Shown: positions 57,410 to 64,000 of the stretch, piece after piece
Position numbering within the stretch: position 1 is the stretch's first letter
Layout: every line of letters begins with the position of its first letter
Source: Polyangium sp. 6x1
GTDB lineage: Bacteria; Myxococcota_A; Polyangia; Polyangiales; Polyangiaceae
Length of the DNA: 64,000 nt
Reading direction: 5' to 3'
Assembly: GCF_029946515.1 (NCBI RefSeq)
Contig: NZ_JARZHH010000003.1
Location: 248,001 to 312,000 of the forward strand
The notes under the pieces: generated by a model
Database searches by the model: none
What the model was told of the DNA's origin: nothing
The model's input: only the letters and a program-made list of their open reading frames with translations
Made by a program: the position numbers and the translations under genes

Positions 57410-58182
57410 CCTCCATGGCATTTAGCGGACCTCTGCTCGACGATATCGACGTGTTCTGTGCCAGCGGGCTGCACGAGCGGGAGGCAGCCCTCCACGAGCT
57501 CTGCAAGCACCTCGGTTCGGACTGGTCGCCGGGCACGCCTACCCTGGCGGAAGACAGCCTGCCCCTCAGGCATCGACCGACGGGGCTCGATTTCGTCGCG
57601 GTGCCCGGTGGGGAATTCGAGATGGGGTTGACGGAAGAAGACCTCAGGGCCGCGAGCTACTTTGCGGACTGGACAGCCTACATCGCAGAAGCCGCGGACG
57701 CGATTCGCAAGGATCTCGGGCCACCGCGCCGGGTTCGTGTCGCTCCCTTTCTCGTCGCGCGACGCCTCTTGTCCACGCGTGATAGGGGATCCATCGAAAT
57801 TCCACGCGGCGCGACCGAACGGAGACATCTCGTCGAGACCGATTTCTCGCCTGCCGTCACGCTCGCGTCGAATCTCGCGCTGCGCCTCCCCTCGGAGGCG
57901 GAGATCGAGTGGTGCCTGCGTGACGGGGGTCGAAGTCGGCTCGTGCTCGGGCTGTTCGAATGGTACATGGGCACGCTCGCTTCGTACGAAGATGCCTTGC
58001 GTTCGCGCTTTGGTCTCGACGAGCTCGACATCGGGCAATGGGCCGTCGGCGCCGGGGATGATGGCGTCATCCGAAGCGGAGGCTTCGGTCCCGTGCTCGT
58101 CTCCCAGGAGGAGGTCTTGGGCGCGCTGCCGGGCCGTCGCTACCGTCGTCCGTCTGCCGCGATTCGATTTTGTGCCCGCTAG
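57406..58182 (+). CDS. SUMF1/FGE-like domain protein
   Basis: A 258-residue protein with fragments of the formylglycine-generating fold: DFVAVPGGEFEMG at about residues 62-74, ALRLPSEAEIEWCLRDGG and a late RRPSAAIRFCAR. The catalytic Cys pair of true FGE is not evident, so it is probably a binding or structural relative, as in many bacterial SUMF1 proteins. It is coupled to the TPR gene and ends 25 bases from the convergent immunity-like gene. Confidence 0.65.
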   Translation: MTSMAFSGPLLDDIDVFCASGLHEREAALHELCKHLGSDWSPGTPTLAEDSLPLRHRPTGLDFVAVPGGEFEMGLTEEDLRAASYFADWTAYIAEAADAIRKDLGPPRRVRVAPFLVARRLLSTRDRGSIEIPRGATERRHLVETDFSPAVTLASNLALRLPSEAEIEWCLRDGGRSRLVLGLFEWYMGTLASYEDALRSRFGLDELDIGQWAVGAGDDGVIRSGGFGPVLVSQEEVLGALPGRRYRRPSAAIRFCAR

Positions 58183-58207
58183 GGCAATCGCGATTCGCCG
58201 CTGGATC

Positions 58208-59761
58208 CTAACGTGCGGCTGCGAAACGGTGCAAAATGGCCTCGCGGCGCGGGGCCGGGACCGCGCTCAAGATCTCCCGACCTTGAGGCTCGATGCAAAC
58301 GGGAACGAGGTCATCCCAGCTCGGGTCGATCGGCCGGCCGGCTCGCACGACCGGCAAGAGCAGGAGCGCACCTGCTTCCCCTCTGAGCAACCAGATCTCC
58401 CGACAGCGTTTCGCCGCTCGTGCGCGAGCGGCGAATTCGTCGGCCAGGCGCGCGATGCGCCCGAACAGCTCGTCGTCGTGAGGCACGCGCGCGAGCTCCT
58501 CTTCCACGAACTCCATCGAGGGCACCCAGAAATCATACGATGCGATGCCTTGAACCCACGCTTCCCAGCGATCGTGGGCCGAGAGCGTCACCTCGGGCAT
58601 GGGCTCGTCCGAATGATTCTGCCACTCCCCCCACGCGCGCCATAGAGGCACCGTTCGTCCGTCCGCGGTCTGGTGGGGCCGCTCCAGCGGGCCAGGCGGC
58701 TCGAGGCCCATCCAGCGACGCCGGCAGGGGCCGGAAGGAGCCAGTCCATATCCGCCCCCCGGCCGCGCGAGATCGCAGCGCGAGAGCGCCCGCATGGCCT
58801 CCTGCTCGTGGCCGGGCAGCTCGGTCGGGTCGACGATCTGCTCGGCCGTATACCGGGTCCAACCCTTGGCTTCGACCAGGATCCGGGCCGCCTGGGTCGC
58901 GACCCCGGGGCTGTCCGTTTTCGGCAGGAGATCGTTCACGACGCACACCAGCTCGTCGGTTCCTCCGGGCCCCCGGAGGCGGCTGACTTCCCAGGCGGCC
59001 CGCGCAGGACTCTCGGGCAAGCCCGCGTCGAACCCGAAGGGCGGCCGGTCGGTGCGCACGATGTCGAACCAGGGCAGCCGCTCGTCACCTTCGGGCTCCC
59101 AGGCGAGCCAGGCCGCGAGTCCCTCGGCCAGCGTGGCGAGGGGCGTCGCCTCGAGACGCGCGCGGGCAAGGGACGCCGCGCCACGAACGAGCGTAGGCTG
59201 TTCGGCATCCCCCGAGAGCGCCAAAAGCCAGGGGGGTGCGGGAGCGCCGGCGCGACAGAGTCCAAGCAAGGCGCTCGCGCGCACCCCTGGGGGCGCCGAG
59301 GAGAAGACGCACGCTTCGAGCACCGGACGCAGCGTTGGGTCGACGGGAACGAGCATCGCGAGCACCATCGCGGCACCTGCGCCCGCGCGGCCGTCCGCGA
59401 GCCATCGGACGAGGCTGTCTCGGTGATCGAGGGCGCGCTCCGAGACGTCCCGAGGAGGGTCCACACGCTCGGCGCCCCAGAGCCACCTGAGCCGCCCTCC
59501 GCCGAGGACTTCACCCGCAATCAGGAGCGGCAGATCGGGCTCAGGGGCATCGGCGACGGTATCGAGGATCATCCCGAGCGCGGGGCCGCTCGCGCTGAAC
59601 CACGCGGCCTCGCCGACCAGCACGTCGGCGAGCGTCGCCCACGCGTCGTATCGGGTGAAGGGGTCAGGCGAGGCAAGCTGCTCGACGCGCGCGGGGATGC
59701 GTGTGGCGAACCCGTATCGGCCGCGGAGCCGCGACCATTTGTCCATGACGTCTTGGCGCAT
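58208..59761 (-). CDS. Probable immunity protein for the Rhs toxin
   Basis: A 517-residue protein of mainly helical, repetitive character (alternating ALxxL and LARARLEA-like segments), reading like HEAT-type repeats, with a less repetitive C-terminus. I know no exact family. It starts only 4 bases after the Rhs stop on the same strand, the usual place for the immunity gene of a polymorphic toxin. It is large for an immunity protein, and other roles such as an adaptor cannot be excluded. No signal peptide. Confidence 0.5.
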   Translation of the reverse strand: MRQDVMDKWSRLRGRYGFATRIPARVEQLASPDPFTRYDAWATLADVLVGEAAWFSASGPALGMILDTVADAPEPDLPLLIAGEVLGGGRLRWLWGAERVDPPRDVSERALDHRDSLVRWLADGRAGAGAAMVLAMLVPVDPTLRPVLEACVFSSAPPGVRASALLGLCRAGAPAPPWLLALSGDAEQPTLVRGAASLARARLEATPLATLAEGLAAWLAWEPEGDERLPWFDIVRTDRPPFGFDAGLPESPARAAWEVSRLRGPGGTDELVCVVNDLLPKTDSPGVATQAARILVEAKGWTRYTAEQIVDPTELPGHEQEAMRALSRCDLARPGGGYGLAPSGPCRRRWMGLEPPGPLERPHQTADGRTVPLWRAWGEWQNHSDEPMPEVTLSAHDRWEAWVQGIASYDFWVPSMEFVEEELARVPHDDELFGRIARLADEFAARARAAKRCREIWLLRGEAGALLLLPVVRAGRPIDPSWDDLVPVCIEPQGREILSAVPAPRREAILHRFAAAR

Positions 59762-59765
59762 GTTG

Positions 59766-62700
59766 CTACGTGGTATGACCTTCGCTCCTCATCATATTGT
59801 CGTACGTCGTGTGCGCGCCGCTGGAGATGCCCGTGGCTCCCCAGTACTCACCCGGCGTCGTGCCCGACCTGTTCCGCCCACCATCGGTCAACTGAATGCC
59901 GCTGTAGGCTCCCATGAGGGAGTTCGCGTTCGCCCCTTGCACGTTCGTCGGAGCTCCCGTGCCTCCCTTGTACGTGACCGAGTTGCCTCCCCAGTTGTAG
60001 GTGATGTCGGACCCGGTTTCCTTCGCTGTCCGCATCATCGCGGCGTGGCAGTTGGGGCACGGAGGATATTTGCCGTTCAGCGTGTACGGCTGCCCCAGGT
60101 CCCGCTTCTTGTTTTTTCCCGCTTTTCCGTGCGCCTCGAGCAAATCATGACAGAATTTTTGCTCGGTGTGTTGTCCTGGGCCGTCCTTTCCGCCAATGGG
60201 GTCGGTCAGCGTACTGAGCTCCGGCGGACACAGACCGCTTCCTGATACGTACGTACCTGTTTGTCGGTTCGCCGCGCTCGTCATATCCGTGGACTTGAAC
60301 CCCGGGTGCTTGTCCACCGTCATCGTATGGGGCGCGGTCACCAATCCCAGGGGATCCGCCCATCCCACCGGGTTCGGCCCGTACCGATACAGGTTGAACC
60401 CCGCCTCGATCCCTGCCGGGTCGGGCCCGATGTATCGCGCCGCCTCCGGATCGTAGTAACGATACCGATTGTAGAAGAGGCCGGTCTCCTCATCCTCGAG
60501 CTGCCCGGCGAACCGGACGTTCGTCGTTGCCGTCGAGCCGGGTTGCGGCGCGATCCGTCCCCAGGTCGACCGATCCATTCGGCCAAGGATCTTCCCAGAA
60601 GGGCTGACCAGCTCGCAGGGTACGCCCGTCAAATCGAGGACGTAATAGACCCACGACGAGTCATCGTCATCGCGATGCCCGACGGGCATAGCGCTGCGCT
60701 CTTCCTCGTACAGATACGTCCGGCGCGCCGCGGGCTTGGGCGACCGATCCACCGACACTTCGTGCAGCAGCGAAGCCAGGTCCCAGACGTAGTGCTGCTC
60801 GTTGAGCACGTCCTTTCCTGAAAGGACGCGCTTGGCCATACGCCTCGAGAAGGGGTCGTAGGCGTACTCCAGCCGCCTTCCATCCGGGCAAGCCACCGCC
60901 GCGAGTTGCCCCCAGGCATTCCACTCGAACCGCCACACCTGGCCATCGACGCGCTTCTCGGCGAGCTGGCCGCGGTCGTCGTATCGATACTCGACGTTCC
61001 CTCGCTGGAGGAGCTGATTGCCCTTGCCGTACCGGCGACCCGGCACGTTGGGCCCGTCCTCGTAGGAGTTCGAGGTCGCGTCGACGCGGTATTGCTCGGT
61101 CGCGCCGGTGTTGTCACGTCGGCGGCGAAGCCTCCTTCGGACATCATACTCGTACTCGACAGAGCTGCCGTCGCTGCTCGATACACTTCGGACCTCGTCG
61201 ACCGGCGTGTATTCGTAGTAGCGCTCAATCGCATCCGATCGCGCGCCAACCCAGGCGGGCTGTCCGGGCGCCGGGGCTGCTGCGCCGCCTGCGGGGACCA
61301 GCTTTCGCCGCTGGAGCCGACCCTCGGCATCGTAGGTATCGAGCAACTCCGCGCCCTCGGCGAGCTCACGCCGCACCGGGTACCCGTGCGGGCTGAGATC
61401 GATGGCGAGGGCTCGCCCTTGCTGGTCCGAGAGCTCGCGCACGCGCCCGTTCACGTCACGCCGCAACTCGAGCTGATGGCCAAGCGACGTGCGGACCCCG
61501 ATCCGATCGCCGGCGATGTTGCGCTGCGTGTCGATCGTATACCGACGCGCGCCGATGCGGTGCTCTTCGCGTACGACATGACCAAGCACGTCGCGCACGA
61601 ACGAGAACGAGACGTCACCCCTGGTTGCGGCGACGAGTGCGCCCATCGTATCGTACTGAAACTCCTGCACCGAGTCGTCGGGCGCAGTCTCCTTGACGAT
61701 CTGTCCAATGGCGCTGCGCTCGATCACGTGGCGGCCTCGACCACGATCGACCCAGATGAGGTCGCCGCGAAGATCGTACCCATAGCGGGTGACCGTGCCG
61801 TGGAAGTCGCGCTCGAGGGTGACGGCGCCGCCCCGCTCGTACTCGAGCTCGTGCTCCTCGCCGCGCTCGTTGACGACCCGCGTGAGCCAGCCCTCGCGGT
61901 TGTATTGCATTCGCAGCTCGGTCCGATCGGGGTACTCGACGCGACACAGCCAGTCGAGGCCAGCGTACTCCCAGCGGGTGGTCGTGCCGTCAGGCTCGGT
62001 CTGCGCCGACAGATTTCCCATCGAATCGTAGGTGAGCGTGGTGCGCCTCCCGAGGGCATCCGTGACGCCGACGAGTTTGCCCGCGTTCGTGTATTCGTAT
62101 CGGGTCTGCGCGCCGATCGGGTTTGTCTCGGCCACGAGCCGGCCCCACCAGTCGTATGCAGATCGGTAGGTTGCGCCGTTCGGGAAGGTGACGGCGACGC
62201 AGTTGTGATGCGCATCGTACTCGAACCGGTGCTGGCCCCCACGCTGATCGATGACGTTCGTCACCAATCCCGAGTCGTTGAGCGTGAACTGGAGGGTCCC
62301 GCCGGCTGGATCTCTGACGAGCACCATTTCCCCGAACGCGTCGCGTTGGATCGTGGTGACGCCTCCCGCGGGATTGACGATTTCGCACGGACGTCCACCA
62401 GCATCCCGCGCAAAGCGGAACGCGTGCCCCTCGGGATCGGACTCCTCCACGACGAGGCCCAGCGTATCGTAGCGCCACGCCCAGGTTGCTGCGTTCGGAT
62501 CGGTCAACGCGACGGTGTTGCCGCTTTCGTCGAATTCGCGGCTCGTCACTCCGCCGCGCGCGCTGACGGCCTTCGCAATTTGCCCGTCGGGCCCTGCCTC
62601 GAAACGCTGGAGCCGCACCGAGTCGACGACCTCACTGTAGCCGTGGCCGTACTCGAACCGGCAATGATAGATCCCCTTCGCCCGCTTGCCATCGTGCAGC

Positions 62701-63701
62701 ATGGCCGGGGCGTCGGGCGCAAGTGCGGGATCCTTCCCGTCCGGGTACTCGCCCCACGTCTCCACGCAGCGGTCGTCATGGCCGTAACGAAAGCGGAAGG
62801 TGATGCCGCTCGGGTACTCGAGCCAAAGAAGGCGGTCGTCCTCGTCGTAGCCGTAGCGCGTGGCGTGGCCGTCGGCATCGATGGCAGCGACGAGGCGCTG
62901 GCGATCGTCATACTCGTAGCGCGCGAAGGTGAGGGTTGGACCGCTCGGCTGGGGCGCGCGAATCGACTCGATGTGCCCGCCCGCATTCCAGGCGAACACG
63001 ATGGTGCGCTTGGCTGTATCGGTGATCTCGACGAGCCGGCCCCGATGGTCGTAATGGAGCGAAATGAGCCCCCGATTCCGGTAGGCTACGCCGACGAGCT
63101 TGTGGTGGCTCGACCCCGGCGCCACCGGCTCGAAGAAGTGGATGAACTCGTTTCCAGGACGAACGATGTAGAGCCGCTGCGTCCTTCGGATCCCCCACCC
63201 GCCGAGAATCGCTTCCTGGCCAACCTCGAGCAGCGGCAGCTCGACGACGCGGCCGTCGCCGGCGCGCACCGTCGTGTGCCTTCGGCCCACGTCGAGCGAC
63301 CAGGCAAGGCTGTGGTTCCATCCGAGGCCCAGACCCATGTCTCGCGTGCGACGGTGGTTCGAGAAGCTTCGCAAAAACTCCAGATCGAAGCTGCCTGGCA
63401 GCCGGAAATCGAGCTTGGGAATCGTGTGAACCTCGCCCGTGACCACGTCGACCGGATCACCGCGCGACTGCGAGCTCTTGCAGTTCGTGCAACCGCCGTT
63501 GGCTCCAGCCCCGCACGTCCCGGAGCTCTTCCCGTCGCCCTCCCCGCCCTTCCCGTTCCCCTTGCCGTCGCCGTCCGCACCCCCGCGGCCGCCGCTTCCG
63601 TCCCCATCCCCATCGCCGTTGCCCCCGCCGCCCCCCAGGACCACGATCCCAGGACACATCCCCGGAGGGGCCGCCGCATCCGGTGCCGGTGACGTCGGCA
63701 T
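59766..63701 (-). CDS. Rhs polymorphic toxin with C-terminal zinc deaminase-like domain
   Basis: A 1311-residue protein with GGGAGG-like ribosome site before ATG 63701. Residues 1-75: a short PAAR-like start (PPGMCPGIVVLGGGGG) and a Gly/Asp/Lys-rich stretch. About 80-150: DUF6531 (RGDPVDVVTGEVHTIPKLDF). About 150-1000: many YD repeats. About 1050-1115: Rhs core-associated domain ending in GWADPLGL, the DPxGL site of tip cleavage. The tip (about 1118-1311) has HTE (His1178, Glu1180) and PCPNC (Cys1215, Cys1218), the zinc and proton-relay motifs of the cytidine deaminase superfamily, which includes DddA-type toxins. It likely deaminates nucleic acid or nucleotides in target cells. Delivery route is not visible. 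Confidence 0.88.
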   Translation of the reverse strand: MPTSPAPDAAAPPGMCPGIVVLGGGGGNGDGDGDGSGGRGGADGDGKGNGKGGEGDGKSSGTCGAGANGGCTNCKSSQSRGDPVDVVTGEVHTIPKLDFRLPGSFDLEFLRSFSNHRRTRDMGLGLGWNHSLAWSLDVGRRHTTVRAGDGRVVELPLLEVGQEAILGGWGIRRTQRLYIVRPGNEFIHFFEPVAPGSSHHKLVGVAYRNRGLISLHYDHRGRLVEITDTAKRTIVFAWNAGGHIESIRAPQPSGPTLTFARYEYDDRQRLVAAIDADGHATRYGYDEDDRLLWLEYPSGITFRFRYGHDDRCVETWGEYPDGKDPALAPDAPAMLHDGKRAKGIYHCRFEYGHGYSEVVDSVRLQRFEAGPDGQIAKAVSARGGVTSREFDESGNTVALTDPNAATWAWRYDTLGLVVEESDPEGHAFRFARDAGGRPCEIVNPAGGVTTIQRDAFGEMVLVRDPAGGTLQFTLNDSGLVTNVIDQRGGQHRFEYDAHHNCVAVTFPNGATYRSAYDWWGRLVAETNPIGAQTRYEYTNAGKLVGVTDALGRRTTLTYDSMGNLSAQTEPDGTTTRWEYAGLDWLCRVEYPDRTELRMQYNREGWLTRVVNERGEEHELEYERGGAVTLERDFHGTVTRYGYDLRGDLIWVDRGRGRHVIERSAIGQIVKETAPDDSVQEFQYDTMGALVAATRGDVSFSFVRDVLGHVVREEHRIGARRYTIDTQRNIAGDRIGVRTSLGHQLELRRDVNGRVRELSDQQGRALAIDLSPHGYPVRRELAEGAELLDTYDAEGRLQRRKLVPAGGAAAPAPGQPAWVGARSDAIERYYEYTPVDEVRSVSSSDGSSVEYEYDVRRRLRRRRDNTGATEQYRVDATSNSYEDGPNVPGRRYGKGNQLLQRGNVEYRYDDRGQLAEKRVDGQVWRFEWNAWGQLAAVACPDGRRLEYAYDPFSRRMAKRVLSGKDVLNEQHYVWDLASLLHEVSVDRSPKPAARRTYLYEEERSAMPVGHRDDDDSSWVYYVLDLTGVPCELVSPSGKILGRMDRSTWGRIAPQPGSTATTNVRFAGQLEDEETGLFYNRYRYYDPEAARYIGPDPAGIEAGFNLYRYGPNPVGWADPLGLVTAPHTMTVDKHPGFKSTDMTSAANRQTGTYVSGSGLCPPELSTLTDPIGGKDGPGQHTEQKFCHDLLEAHGKAGKNKKRDLGQPYTLNGKYPPCPNCHAAMMRTAKETGSDITYNWGGNSVTYKGGTGAPTNVQGANANSLMGAYSGIQLTDGGRNRSGTTPGEYWGATGISSGAHTTYDNMMRSEGHTT
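63540..63665 (-). repeat. Gly/Asp/Lys-rich coding repeat in Rhs N-terminus
   Basis: GGxGDG-type codon repeats on the minus strand encode the linker between the PAAR-like start and DUF6531. It is prone to slippage, so length may vary between strains or assemblies. Confidence 0.6.
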
Positions 63702-64000
63702 GGCTCAACCTCCCGGCTCGTCGTGGGATGTGGCGAGCTGTGTGATCGAACGGGAGGGCATAGGGAGCTCCAAGGCAACGCGTCGAGCCCAAGGCCCAGC
63801 GCGCCGATCCCTTATGACGTCGAGGGTGTCCTACAGGCGTCACGAGCCTTTCGTGGCGAGGGAGGGCGACGCAGGCATACAGGCGGTATTTCGAGGCGCC
63901 CGACGGACGCCACGGAACGTACAGTAGCCTATCGGGGGCCTCTCTTACAACAGAGTCCGCGCAAAGAAAGATTCTCCTCCGGCCAATCTGCGGGTAGGAC
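63702..64000. other. Upstream region of the Rhs gene; nothing further supported
   Basis: I see no convincing coding region, RNA gene or strong promoter here. The Rhs ribosome site is immediately upstream of 63701. The remaining 280 bases may be untranslated or part of a gene that continues past the window. Confidence 0.4.

Noticed and set aside
57406-58182. Functional formylglycine-generating enzyme for sulfatase maturation
   Set aside because: Only parts of the fold are recognisable, the active-site Cys pair is not evident, and no sulfatase gene is in the window.

Overview
The window looks like the chromosome of a large-genome myxobacterium of the Polyangia (Sorangium/Polyangium) type. The DNA is very GC-rich, and three signatures point the same way: a MYXO-CTERM-like anchor on the first gene, lipoproteins with Cys-rich DUF4215 repeats or Gly/Ala/Thr linkers, and a Ser/Thr kinase-STAND-WD40 fusion next to an FHA-bearing sigma-54 activator. 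Lineage is inferred from these signatures, not from a marker gene.

Layout. 1-8.7 kb: cell-surface and lipoprotein genes (Kelch/MYXO-CTERM protein, WD40 protein, DUF4215 lipoprotein, TIM-barrel hydrolase-like lipoprotein, AgmX/PglI-type lipoprotein). 8.8-15 kb: a kinase-STAND-WD40 protein followed after 44 bases by an FHA/sigma-54 activator. 15-17 kb: a divergent Tat-exported multicopper oxidase. 17.4-43.6 kb: one co-directional nonribosomal peptide operon made of MbtH, type II thioesterase, a DUF697 protein, a 5772-residue five-module NRPS, two PvdE/SyrD-like exporters, a DUF6875-like protein, a membrane-anchored solute-binding protein, a second DUF697 protein and an SPFH protein. 43.7-52.4 kb: two short opposed operons with tailoring-type enzymes (M20-like hydrolase, NAT-fold acyltransferase, PhyH dioxygenase, GT-A-like protein; then carbamoyltransferase and NodB deacetylase), plus a beta-propeller protein and a SLOG protein. 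52.4-58.2 kb: a tightly coupled run starting with an AAA15/OLD-like ATPase and a small ELK-motif nuclease-like protein. 58.2-63.7 kb: an Rhs polymorphic toxin with a zinc deaminase tip and a probable immunity gene.

How the parts may work together. The NRPS reads A-T / C-A-T-E / C-A-T / C-A-T / C-A-T-E with no thioesterase domain. Binding-pocket residues predict Ser in modules 1 and 3, Gly in module 5, and one shared unassigned residue in modules 2 and 4, giving Ser - D-Xaa - Ser - Xaa - Gly. The last E domain has Gln in place of the catalytic Glu, which fits an achiral terminal Gly: a vestigial epimerase. A sigma-54-type promoter (TGGCAT-N5-TTGC) lies about 150 bases before the MbtH gene, and the kinase and FHA-sigma-54 activator sit just upstream, so a kinase-to-activator-to-NRPS relay is a testable hypothesis. 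Two DUF697 paralogs and an SPFH protein inside a peptide operon are unusual and suggest a membrane-microdomain component for assembly or export of the peptide.

All domain calls were made by eye; no database search was run.
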